From Neoceratodus forsteri (Eukaryota; Chordata; Ceratodontiformes; Ceratodontidae), in NCBI GenBank assembly GCA_016271365.2, contig CM057456.1, positions 166,983,501-167,047,500 of the forward strand: a DNA stretch of 64,000 nt. Direction: 5' to 3'. Below the pieces are notes generated by a model that was not told the origin of the DNA, did not search any database, and worked only from the letters and a program-made list of their open reading frames with translations. The translations under genes and the position numbers were made by a program. Positions 1-10,093 of this stretch are shown piece by piece; the first letter of the stretch is position 1; every line of letters starts with the position of its first letter.

Positions 1-59
1 GATGCCTGTCATTCTCTACTGGGTGGGGCATTATGGTTGGAAACCCTAACACCTCAGGC

Positions 60-1130
60 ATTCGTTGGTATTTTCACTCCAAATTTTCAACATGTTTTTT
101 TTGTGACCCCCACCTCATGAACAGTGGCAATATCAGTTTGTTAGCGGAAAGCTGCTTTTGCACAGTGACTACGGCATTTAGCACCACAGGTGCAAAAACA
201 CATTCTGAACAGGATGTGAAAAATGACAGCCGTACTGTTCTTGGGGAGGTGTAAAAAATGGCAATGTTGCAAATCAGCAGTAAAAATATTAAAAAAACTG
301 GTGAAGTCACGAGCGTGCATAGAAACTGTGCAACGCACACCTGTAATGTAACTAGTTTGGGGATTTTTTACAGCAGATTGTCAACACAGGCATTTTGGGA
401 CCTCCGATCATGAACAGTGTCACTGTGATTTTCTTTATCTGTCCTGAACAATGATTTCCCATAGCGACCACGCATCTCTGTGCTGAATGTGTGAAAACAC
501 ATTTTGGCCATGTTGTGAAAAATTACAGCTGTACTGTTCATAAGGAAGTGTGGAAAAATGCCACTGGTGAAAATCTGGACTGAAAATACTACAAAGTCAT
601 GAATTTACAAGGGTGCGTGGAAACTGCACAATGCTCACTCGTAACATAGTCATTTTATGGACTTTTGTCACCAAATTTTCAACATAGCCATTTCAAGACC
701 TCTACTCATTAACAGTGTCACTGTGATTTTCTTAATGTGTCCCATATATTGATTTTGCACACCGACTGCGCCATTGTGCGCTACATGGGCGGAAACACAT
801 TTTGGGCAAGATGTGAAAATGACAGCTATACTGCTCATAAGGAGGGTGGTAAAATGGCAATGTTGAAAATCTGGGTGAAAATATTGAAAATTAAGCGAAC
901 TTACAGTGTGCGTGGAACTGCACAACGCATACTCGTAAAACAGTCATTTTTAGGAATTTTTCAACCAAATTTTCAACATAGGTTTTTTGAGAGTCCACCT
1001 TATGAACAGTGCAGTGTCATTTCAATACTCGGTCCTGAAAGGTGATTTCATGCAGTGACTCCGAAATCACCCTTCGGGCCCAATTAACGCCATGACAGTG
1101 AGAGCATTCATGAGAAGGGGTCCCAAAAAC
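60..1130. repeat. Quasi-palindromic ~300-bp repeats, left arm
   Basis: Three to four diverged units of about 300 bp follow each other. Each carries a half of the type TTTTCAACAT...GGGACC...ATGAACAGTGTCACTGTGATTT and, further on, an inverted half of the type TACTGTTCATAAGGA...AATGTTGAAAATCTGG. Every unit can therefore fold on itself, and adjacent units can cross-pair. The pattern explains the short ORFs reported on both strands here. The same units recur in the right arm (33680-34770). Confidence 0.6.
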
Positions 1131-1420
1131 CCCATGTTGAAAATTTGGTGCAAAAATTTTAAAAAATGCCTGAGATATGCAGCAAAGTTGAAAAAACCCT
1201 ATCTATCCCATTATACAGCTTACTGGCATTTCCTCAGTCCGCGGTCGGCTTTGAAGAGTGCAGACGTGTTCCCGGTCCACGAAGATAGTCGCTGGAGTCG
1301 GAGGTAAATATGGGGTGGGGGTGTGGGGAGGCGAGGTGCACAGTGGGTGGGCACGGGTGGGGGCAGAGACAGCGAGGACCATTTTCAGTTTCAGTTTTTT
1401 TTTTTAATGGCGGGACATTT

Positions 1421-1720
1421 GCCACGCTGGGGTGGGCTCCCAGCGTGGCACAAGGATGGCTGGTGGGGGGGCGGAGCTGACAGGGGATTGGGCACCCCCA
1501 GTCGGCGATAGCATCTGTTGCCATGCTGGGGTGGGCTCCCAGCGTGGCACCCTGTACTCTGGGGGGGGACCAGTGGAGCCGGCGGGGATTGGGCACCCCC
1601 GTCGACTATATGATGAGTAGCCATGCTGGGTGGGCACCCAGCATGGCATATGAACCTCCTGTTGGGCGAGACAGCCGACGTGGGGATTGGGCACCCCGTC
1701 AGGCACATTGTGTGTGGGAA
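1421..1720 (+). repeat. Hairpin-bearing ~100-bp minisatellite, left arm
   Basis: GCCACGCT/GCCATGCT recurs at 1421, 1520 and 1620, a period of 99-100 bp, about three copies. Each copy has a strong hairpin; the first is at 1421-1449, with an 11-bp stem GCCACGCTGGG pairing with CCCAGCGTGGC. A second conserved block is GGGGATTGGGCACCCC with flanking complementary bases. A longer array of the same repeat lies inverted in the right arm. Confidence 0.8.
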
Positions 1721-1732
1721 GCAGCAGCATGC

Positions 1733-1761
1733 GTGCGTGTGTGTGTGTGTGTGTGTGTGTA
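1733..1761. repeat. GT microsatellite
   Basis: Nearly pure (GT)n with two GC interruptions at its start. It lies at the inner edge of the left-arm minisatellite and has no counterpart at the same place in the right arm. Confidence 0.9.
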
Positions 1762-2012
1762 GGGGGCGCGCATGAGCAGGAGATATCTTATCGCTGCTCA
1801 CTGAAGCATAGCTCCCCCTTTCAACTGTACTCCACTACATTTTGGACTGCTGTCATAGACAGCTCCAGCAGGCATTGGAGAACTGCGGCCGCGCCTGCAA
1901 ACACACTGACTGAATTGGAACAGGGCTGCCACACCTCCAAAAACTTGGATGATGGCACTATGTTTCTTGGCCATGCGTGCAAGCAAACATAACAACTGTA
2001 GCTTCAGCAACA

Positions 2013-2689
2013 GGTAAGAAACTAGTCTGTCACGCAATGAAAATAACTTTAGTAACCAGTGTGCCAATGAGGTCACAAAAACAATCCAATATGACAAAAA
2101 ATTCCTTTTGCCAGTGGGAGTGGGGGAGGAAGCACTGACTGCAGATTTTTACAGCAGTACGAGCAGCAAAACAAAGAACAGATACCACAATCACAGTACA
2201 AAATCAGGCAGCTGCAGTGGATAGCAGGTTCACACTGCTGCGCCTCCAATTACACTAGTCTGTGGCACACTAAAAGGTGTATTATTTGATGTCACGCAAC
2301 ACCGCACACACACTTACGCACAGAACAGTTTGTCTACAATGCTGAATGAGTAATGCATAGCAAGTTGAAAAGTTCAGTAATATGCCACATATTGTTATGT
2401 AAACAACCTGAAATTATGAATTGGTGCACCAGATCCACACAACACACATTCAAAATCCACACAAAAACAAAAATGCTCGATGATATGAGCACAGGAAGAT
2501 TCCTACAATCGATGAACTAAAGTTTGAGCCCCAAAAAAATGCAACAATGTTTTTTTAACAGCTTTTAGAAGGTTTCAATCACAGACAGCTCTCAGAGCAC
2601 ACTGTCTCCTACTCCTTCCTACACATACTACCCCGAACTGAGGCTGTGCAGATCAATATGGATCCCATGTGACCTGAAATCCCATGAAT
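2013..2689. other. No recognisable gene
   Basis: AT-moderate sequence between the left arm and the hairpin cluster. Only short chance ORFs are present, and I see no repeats or transposon motifs that I can name. Confidence 0.5.
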
Positions 2690-2943
2690 CATTGCAAAAT
2701 TCGCCTTCGGAGCTCAAAAATAAGGCGAAGTGCATTGTTCTCAATGCACTTCACCTTAATATTTGGTGGAGTAGTGGTCTGGGAAGGTGGAGTAACGCGA
2801 AGTCATTGTTTTCAATGGACTTCGCATTACTCATTATAACGTGAAGCACTCCACTTCGTATTGTGGAGCACTCTGCAAATCCACCTTTGCTCCACGAATC
2901 ACTTCGTGGAGCGGATTGAGCCCACTTCGCCCACCACTAGTTA
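2690..2943. mobile_element. MITE-like cluster of strong hairpins
   Basis: At least three good stem-loops occur in 190 bp: 2722-2757 (AAGGCGAAGTGCATTG pairing with CAATGCACTTCACCTT, 4-nt loop), 2792-2830 (GTAACGCGAAGT arm pairing with ACTTCGCATTAC), and 2889-2912 (GCTCCACGAA pairing with TTCGTGGAGC, 4-nt loop). A weaker one is at 2839-2860. All share a GAAGTG or CACTTC core. The right edge, read on the minus strand, begins TAGTGGTGGGCGAAGTGGGC, resembling a hAT-type terminus, and it cuts off the 3' part of the hAT transposase relic at 2943. The left boundary is not clear. Confidence 0.5.
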
Positions 2944-3793
2944 CAATTACATCTTCTAAGTGACTCCAGAGACATGAAGCTGAACCAAGTGACTCTGGGA
3001 CAGTGCTATGCTTGGCTGGTGGTGAAGAAGAAGATTTGGCTGCAGTAGCTGAGGAGGAAGAGGGTGAAAATACCGAAATAGCTGAGGATGGACCAGCTAA
3101 TGCTGTGCTGTGTTGTGAAGAAGATTCTGAATGTGTTGCTGCTGCTGTACTCTGTTCCATGACAGCACGCACCTCGTCAATTATTTCTTGTTTGTTGATC
3201 TTGAAACAAGTGTCATCATCATCACTCAATAGTTGCTTTGATTTGCATCATGGGTCGAAGATTTTTGCTGTGATGTAGTACTCAGAATGAAGCATTTTAC
3301 ATAGTTTGTCATCTTCTTCAACTTTTTTGATTATACATCTCGTTAGATCATGTTGTATTCTGGAGGCAACCTGCATGATGTCAGTAGTACCACTGGGAGC
3401 CTGTGTGATCATGGAACTGTCTTGCTTCTCTAACTTTTCCCTAATCAGATGTTATCTGAATTTTAACATTTTTATTAGGGGTATCACCTGGCTGAGAGTT
3501 GTGTGTTTGCACTAACCTCCCTGGTGATTTCCTCAAATGGCTGGAGCAGGAAAATTAGAAACTCCAGCATGGCCAGCTTTGGTGGAGTAATGTAGACATC
3601 TGCATCACCAATTTTATTTTCCAAGGTGTATTGTCTGACAGCTTTCTTTTGTTTCTGGAGCCTTTGGGACATATAAAAGGTAAAATTTCATTGAGTAGAA
3701 ATGTCTTGGATCAGTCTGTGCCAAGATAAACTGTGCTCCTGCTGTATTTTTTCAAACAAGTGATGGGCTTTGCTTGAGTGACTGAAATGAGTG
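2944..3793 (-). pseudogene. hAT (ZBED-type) transposase, middle to C-terminal part
   Basis: This is the continuation of the transposase begun at 25754-24025, separated from it by the Gypsy insertion. Skipping one copy of the AGTG duplication, the reading frame runs across the site into a block with HSSKAHHLFEKIQQEH and LIQDIST, matching the family consensus in which the next residues are R/Q-W-N. The expected Trp codon is TGA. Next comes RLQKQKKAVRQYTLE, a block with FEEITREVSA, then the acidic and Ser-rich segment SDDDDTCFKINKQEIIDEV and the block LGSASCLWSHLEDVIV. The usual C-terminal hATC dimerisation region is absent, because the hairpin cluster begins at 2943. Several frameshifts and stops show this is dead. 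Confidence 0.8.
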
Positions 3794-5805
3794 TGTAACC
3801 CCCTATTAATGGGGGTTCCCGAAAAGTCTTCCACGAGCTTGCCTAATTGCTCGCTGCCTGGCTGGTGTTTGTCACCGTAGCCGTTTAAATGTATTGCCAG
3901 TGAATGCCTGTGTGGCCTCTGTGCACTGTCACTGTAAGGGCTGCCTGTGGCAGTAATAATATTTCTGGGAGGGGGACTGAGTGTTTCCATGCTCGGGTCC
4001 CACCCAGGCTGCCTGCTAATTGCTCCATTTCTGTCATTGCTAGTTGTGCAGAGGGAGCCCTGCTGAAAGATGTAACTATTTGCTGGAAATCGTTTAGAGT
4101 AATAAGGATAATGTAGTTTCTTCTGACCTGCCTTTTTTGCAGTGAGGGGTTTCTGTCTAGCTCCACCATTTTGGTCCTGAACTGCTGAATTGGATCAATC
4201 AGCACTGGGGAACTCTAAAATGGAGCCTGCTAAAGTGGGGCTGAGTGCACTACAAGTTTGGGAAGTGTAGTTTTGGACAGTTGCCACCTTTTACAACTGA
4301 AGGGGGAGCTCTTACTGTGACTGACAGCTGAACTGACCAATCAAACCTTTTGGATCAGGGGAAAATACCAGAAGCCATCTGCTGGCAAGCCAGATTTGAG
4401 TTGGGAGTCGAGATAGAAGCAGCTCGTGATAGCCGAGCAGTAAAGTGCGTAATTTGAGCAGGAGAATTGTGGAGCGGTCTGAGTTGAGGCCTGCAAGTCT
4501 GCTGTTACCCTGAGAGGAGGCGAGAGAGAGAGAATTGTTTCGGACTTAATCTGAGCTGTATGCTTTTGAGCAAGCTGCTGAATTGAGACCAGGCTTAACC
4601 TGCAGAAGACCGAAGATTTTTCTGAACGCGATCAGCCTGTTAGGAACTCCAGCTATGCTTGAGCTCCCGGTTTGAGCAGTGACTGCGATCAGGACCAGGG
4701 AGCAGCTGCCTGGTACAGTAATACTTCCTTACATATAAATGTGCTATGTACTGAATGGGGGCCGTGGTTTAAATCACCTTTGGTGTGAACTGAGTGCTGG
4801 CTGCTGGAAGCTGTATCCAGCGCAAAATGGACAAAATTCGCTATTAACTCCATGTGGCTGGACCTTGCCATGAGGGTCCTGCAAGATCACCCTGCTGCAC
4901 AGAGAAGAGCCATCGATGAGAGACCTGCCTGTGGAACAATTCCCCCCTCCCCACACCTGAACCGAAACAATGCTTCAGCAGATCGTGTGGGCCCTGCTTC
5001 TCCTGGCACTCCAGAGAGTTCATCTGCTGTCTCAATTTTGTCCATCCTGTGTCCAGTCTTGAATACCATGAGTAATATCCAGGGTAGCTCCATGCAACAG
5101 ATAGCCAAATCAAAGTGTGTCACCTGATTGTCTTGTTATCTTTTTCTTCACAAACTGAGCCTTCTGGCTCTCTGATTACAAATACTGGGTTGTGCAAGGT
5201 GTGTTTTTTCCATCACTGGACCCCTACCAGCTGCAACGCCAGCCTACGCCGGACAACAGTCCTGGCTAGCCCACCCCCCCATTCACCTGGGTATCCAGAA
5301 GGTTGACTGTTCTAGGGACTCTAACTGCTTGCATAACTGTGTGATTGTTAAGGAAAGTAAGCTAATTAACCTAATTGCCCTTATCCTTGTTCAAACCCCC
5401 CTGAATAAATAAGGTCTACTTTTCCTGCCTTTTAAACTGTCTGTGGGTCCTGTTCATGCCTGCAGTATTGTGTTACTGCCATTTGCTCTGTTTTCCCTTG
5501 TTTTACATGGGGTCACTAGGGACGAGTTGGAGAAATCAATCCTGGTGGTAAGTGCCAAGGGTCTGGATACTGGTAAAGCATATCAGGGGTACTGGGAAGG
5601 TCATTGTTGTATTCCGTGTGGGCCACTTGCAGGAACCAAGATGGGGGTTACAGTGTTTCAGAGGGCTGTGCCCAAACTCGTATGACCACTAATAACCCTG
5701 ACCTCTGGGTGGAGGCACCCATTTCAGAACTCAGGTCTCTCAACCTACTGGTTGCCCAGCAGGCAGGGGTAGTAGCCCTTTGGATAGCGCCACCTAGGGG
5801 TTACA
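3794..5805 (+). repeat. Gypsy 5' LTR
   Basis: 2012 bp, beginning TGTAACCCCC and ending GGGGTTACA. It aligns along its length to 22026-24024. A likely polyadenylation signal AATAAA is at 5404-5409, matching the same signal in the 3' LTR. Short ORFs inside occur in both LTRs only because the LTRs are copies of each other. Confidence 0.9.
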
Positions 5806-5808
5806 TCT

Positions 5809-5823
5809 TGGAGGCACCGCTGG
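5809..5823 (+). promoter_or_regulatory. Primer-binding site, tRNA-Thr type
   Basis: TGGAGGCACCGCTGG starts 3 nt after the 5' LTR and is the reverse complement of the 3' end of vertebrate tRNA-Thr(AGT) including CCA, as I recall that tRNA. Minus-strand DNA synthesis would be primed here. The second LTR element in the window has a near-identical site at 37248. Confidence 0.75.
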
Positions 5824-5947
5824 AATTAGCATCCTCTAGTGGCCAAAGGAGGGAATTACCCCAATATGTTCAGTTTTTGTTAAAAAATGGAGGAGCTTGC
5901 CACACCTAAGCTCAAAGTCACCCCCCCATAAGCTGTTAGTGCACTGG

Positions 5948-7369
5948 ATGATGGGGTGGAGTGAGGTTGAGGGACTGGACTCCCAACAGACCCTGTTATT
6001 ACTGGACGTCCCATTAGGGACCCCTAATGCTGTTATTATAGAAACTGTGGCATATGTTAAATGTTTGGGAAAAGTTGAAGTGAAGGGAAGGGATTCAGAT
6101 GTGTTTGAGCAGACTATGATAGTTTTACTCTCTTGCAGTTCTCCCATAGATCCAGAGAAGGTATCCCAGGTTATCCTGCCCGAAGGGGCCCAGAAGGGGT
6201 GGAGGGTCATTCATCTGCATAGTGATACAGCTACCCCAGGTGGGTATCCTAGTATAGAGGGGTTTAAGGACACGTTGTTCAAATTATTAGCATCTGAAGG
6301 ATGACTCTCTCAAGAGCTAGTAAAGGTGCTAGACCTTTCCGAGGAACACACGCCACTGCAATCCCCAGCCACATCTCCTGCTTCCTCTAAGAGCTCCCCT
6401 GTAGTTCCCTCCCCCATAATCATTCCATCGGTACAGTTGGACTCATAGCGTAAACTCAGACTTTTCTCAGGCACTGTCCCAGTGTCTACGGGGGAGGATG
6501 ACCTGGAAACATGGATGGACTATGCTACCAGCTCAGTACAGGAATGGCAGTGCTCTGAGGGAGAAAATAGAAAGAGACTTATGGAGAGCTCAAGAGGCTC
6601 AGCATTGGAGGCCATCCATTTTTTGCGAGCCACTAGCCCAGAGGCTACTGCGACTGAATACCTCTCTGCACTGGAAGGAATATTTGGAAGAACAGACTCG
6701 GGGGATGATTTACTGTGGAAATTCAAGTCTGCTAAGCAATGGAAAAATGAGAAGTTGTCCGCATTTGTCACAAGAATCGAGAGGGCTCTGCAGAAGGCCC
6801 ACAGGAAAGGAGGAGTACCCGCAAAGGAACTGAACGGAGTCAGATTGAACCACATTCTAAAGTCAGCCAGGTATTCCAGTGTGATGATATTGAAACTCAA
6901 GTTACAAGACAGGAAGGCTAATCCTCCCGAGTACTGTCATCTGATGATAGAGATTCATGGATTCATGAAACCAAGACCAATGAAGAGGGCTGGGAGCCCT
7001 ATGCCGGGGCTGCTGATACCTGCCAGCCCCCTGAGAGAAATTACCCAGATGAAGCATGGCAGCTGAGAGAGCTAATTAAAGAGTTGACTTGAGGCAACTA
7101 GAGAAACTGATCTTTATCAGGCGGGGCCAGATCAGAAACAGGGTGGGGTGAATGTTGTTTCTTCAGAAACCCAGACTGAGAGTAACATATTGGAAGAAGT
7201 ACGCGAATTGAGAGCCCTGGTGGGAGGCCTACTGTGGAACACACAAACCACAAAAATTGGTGAGAGTTCAGAGGATCCAAGATGCAAAATGCCAGTAAAG
7301 GAGGAACAGCCAAGAGCTCCTAGTGTTCCCCCACCCGGAAATGGACCACGACCCCCCCAGAGACCCTAG
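5948..7369 (+). pseudogene. Gypsy gag, PNMA-like matrix and capsid
   Basis: One frame runs from ATG at 5948, interrupted by TGA at 6302 and TAG at 6446, to about 7020. The first part (block SQQTLLLLDVPLGTPNAVI) resembles the N-terminal RNA-recognition-like domain of the PNMA family. After the second stop comes RKLRLFSGTVPVSTGEDD, then a capsid-like stretch with LEAIHFLRATSPEATATEYL, LEGIFGRTDSGDDLLWKF and KLSAFVTRIERALQKA, all of PNMA/gypsy capsid type. A local frameshift follows near 7030, then a Gln/Pro-rich linker (7148-7369). Domesticated PNMA genes descend from such gags. The copy is inactive as it stands. Confidence 0.75.
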
Positions 7370-7373
7370 AGAG

Positions 7374-7475
7374 ACCACCTTTTACTACCATTGCAGGGAG
7401 GATGGACATACCTGGTTTTATTGTCACTCACCAGAGAATCTGAGGATAGTCACAGCTAGACTATTAGCCTTGGTT
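7374..7475 (+). pseudogene. Gag zinc knuckle, first Cys lost
   Basis: In a third frame the sequence reads FYYHCREDGHTWFYCHSPE. Aligned to the CX2CX4HX4C nucleocapsid knuckle, the second Cys, the His and the last Cys are present and correctly spaced, but the first Cys position is Tyr (TAC, one change from TGC). This module binds genomic RNA in related elements. It lies between the capsid and protease coding parts, where expected. Confidence 0.65.
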
Positions 7476-7509
7476 TGACAGAACAACAATTGGCCACCGG
7501 GGGGGCTTC

Positions 7510-7995
7510 TTGAAAAGTTACTCATCAAAGGCCACTGCCCAATCAACACCTAAGTCTGCGCCACTTCAGTGGTCCGAGGTGGTGGGTCCATCCATGGAGA
7601 CAACTGTAAAGATGAATGGGGTGTCCACCCAGGCTGTGCTTGACAGTGGTTCTCAAGTGACTATAATGTTTCAAGATTGGTATCGGAAGCACTTGCCTGA
7701 TGTACCCTTACAATCCTTTGAAGGTTTGCATGTCTGGGGGTTGAGTCAAAAGTCGTATCCATACTCTGGGTGTATCCGGATCTGGCTGTCTTTCCCTACT
7801 TCAGTGGCTGGAATGGCGGAGCAAGTAGAGACCTTGGCCTTGGTGTGTCTCCCTACTGGACTGCATGATGGAGTTCCCCTACTAACTGGGATCAATGCCC
7901 ATATGTTCGGGAGACTGGCAAAATTATGCTATGAGAAACAGAAGCACCAGACTGGTAGGGCCCTGAGAATTCCTGCATTGATTAATAAGGCCTAG
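7510..7995 (+). pseudogene. Gypsy aspartic protease
   Basis: The block with VLDSGSQVTIMF is the retropepsin active-site loop (D-S-G); a later hydrophobic stretch with VPLLTGINAHMF fits the C-terminal part of the fold. It would process Gag-Pol. The frame ends at TAG (7993) but continues in the same frame as the RT-containing ORF, so protease and RT were one polyprotein. The catalytic Asp is intact. Confidence 0.8.
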
Positions 7996-7998
7996 GGG

Positions 7999-9296
7999 TT
8001 GTGGCAGAATGCCGAGGAGGTGGACCAGGATGAGCCGGTCAGAGTTGTATGGAAGAAGGATCCCGAGTTGCTGGTGCTAGCCCCAAACACCCAGTGTAGT
8101 CTACAAGGGGAGGTCCACTTACGGAAAGATGTCAAGAATAAGATACTGATGCTGGATGCTCCAGGCGATGGAAAATTGCCAGAAGGATTGTTGGTCAGGC
8201 CCAGCATCTTGCCTGCTCATGCTCATGCCTATGCACAATGAGTGATGGTCCAGGTCCACAATGTGTCGGATCGGGAGATTCAGGTGAACAGAGGCTGCAC
8301 TCTAGCTACTGCACACTGCACAGACACTGTAGTGTTACCCAGTAACAAGTACTCTGGATCAACTGAGAGAGTAATCCCTGATTTGTTTGACTTTGGTGAC
8401 TCCCCATTACCAGCTGAATGGAAGGCTAGAATCAGCAAGAGACTTGCCCAGAAAGACCAAGTGTTTTCGTTGAAAGAGTGGGACGTGGGATGTGTCCAGG
8501 GAGCTGAGCATCACATATGCCTGCATGATGAGCGGCTATTTTGGGAGAGATCTTGGCACCTAGCTCCCGCAGATATAGATGATGTGAGAAGACACCTACA
8601 GGAGATGCTTGTGGCTGGTGTGGTAAAAGAATCTAGAAGCCCTTATGCTTCAACTATTGTGGTGGTACGGAAAAAGAATGGGACAGTAAGAATGTATGTG
8701 GATTATCGAACCCTTAACCAGCGGACCATCCCAGATCAATATACCATGCCCCGTATACAAGATGCATTAGACTGTCTGAATGGAAGCAAGTGGTTCTCGG
8801 TGTTGGATCTTCACAGTGGGTACTACCAGATCCCCATGGCACTAGAAGACTGTGAGAAAACAGCCTTCATCTGTCCACTAGGGTTCTATGAGTTTATGAG
8901 GATGCCCCAGTGGATATCGGGTGCTCCGACCACTTTTCAGCGATTGATGACACGCGCAGTGGGGGATATGAATTTGTTGGAGCACCTGGTATACTTGGAT
9001 CATGTCAGTGTGTTCGGGAGTTCATTGGAGGAGCACGAGACCCGACCATTTAAAGTGTTATACTGGCTGGAGGATTTCGGCCTTAAGCTGTCCATCGACA
9101 AATGCCATTTTTTCTAATATCTGTGAAGTATATGGGGCATATAGTGTCCACAGAGGGGATAGAGACTGATCCTAGTAAAGTTGAGGCCTTGACCACCTGG
9201 CCCCAGTCCCACAATCTAAAAGAATTACAGCACTTCCTAGGATTCTGTGGCTACTACCGGCAGTTCATAAAGGACTACTCCAGGGTGATTCGCTGA
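7999..9296 (+). pseudogene. Gypsy reverse transcriptase (catalytic Asp mutated)
   Basis: Same frame as the protease, interrupted by TGA at 8239. RT blocks in order: SPYASTIVVVRKKNGTVRMY, VDYRTLNQRTIPDQYTMP, FSVLDLHSGYYQIPM with the first catalytic Asp, the block around APTTFQRLM, and the palm box, which reads YLDH (about 8993-9004) instead of YLDD. The thumb/connection block with GHIVSTEGIETDPSKVEAL follows after a frame change near 9110, then LQHFLGFCGYYRQFIKDYS. Loss of the second palm Asp should abolish polymerisation, so this copy could not have driven its own reverse transcription after that mutation. Confidence 0.9.
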
Positions 9297-9326
9297 CTCC
9301 TGAACCTTACCCAGGGTTACCCTCCC

Positions 9327-9920
9327 ATGAACCATAAATACAAGAAAGAAACCTTCTCTGAAACAGAAAGAGTATACTTCTGCCCGGATGAATTTTCTGT
9401 GTCTCGCTGGACACCTGACTGTGAAGTTGCCTTCCATGAAATAATATATCAGCTTACCCAGGCTCCCATCCTTGTCTATGCTGACCCTACTAGGCCTTAT
9501 GTGTTGCATACTGATGCTAGCCTACAAGGTTTGGGGGCTATGTTGTATCAAGAACATAAGAATGGTTTGAGACTGGTGGCTTTTGCTAGTAGAAGTCTGA
9601 CCCCATCAGAGAAGAACTACCCTGTGCATAAACTGGAGTTCCTGGCATTAAAGTGGGCCATCGTTGATCAGTTCCATGAATACTTATATGGGGCAAAGAT
9701 ACTGGTAAAGATTGACAATAATCTGCTGACCTATGTGCAGACTTCAGCTAAGTTTGACGCCACCAGGCATTGGTGGCTTTCTGCTTTGTTTACCTATGAT
9801 TATGCCGTTGAATACAGATCAAGCCTGAATCACATAGTTGCTGATGCCCTATCCCGGAGACCCACTTCCAAAACTGATTGGGTCAGGTTGTCTGAACCTG
9901 ACATTCATGCGCTGTACTAA
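9327..9920 (+). pseudogene. Gypsy RNase H
   Basis: The catalytic acids are visible: Asp in LHTDASLQGLGAML, Glu in KLEFLALKWAI, Asp in KIDNNLLTYVQTSAK, and Asp in NHIVADALSRRP. It would remove RNA from RNA:DNA hybrids during reverse transcription. It sits directly downstream of the RT connection region, separated from it by a stop at about 9294. This is one of the better-preserved domains of the element. Confidence 0.85.
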
Positions 9921-10093
9921 AAGTTTGATAAGATGAACCAATATCCACAGACCCAGTGGACTCCTTGGTAGATTGCTTGGGCCCCTCTGATACCTGCATA
10001 CTAGTTGTGTATTGTCACTTCTCTGCTCTAGATATTAGTGCACTACCTTAATATAATAATGACAGCTTTCAGTGGGCTCAATCCCAAGATCCA

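Larger units (their letters stand above)
1..2012 (+). repeat. Left inverted arm
   Basis: This arm is collinear with the reverse complement of the right arm from about 34815 down to 31990. In order it holds quasi-palindromic repeats (about 60-1130), a GC-rich segment (1230-1400), a 100-bp minisatellite (1421-1720), a GT tract and a tail ending near the GCAAGCAAACATAAC block. It lacks the 609-bp insertion present in the right arm and a segment of about 100 bp found at 32230-32330. No gene is recognisable; the short ORFs here read through repeats. Confidence 0.65.

Noticed and set aside
3904..4116. 70-codon ORF conserved at 22137-22349
   Set aside because: Located in the two Gypsy LTRs; same explanation.
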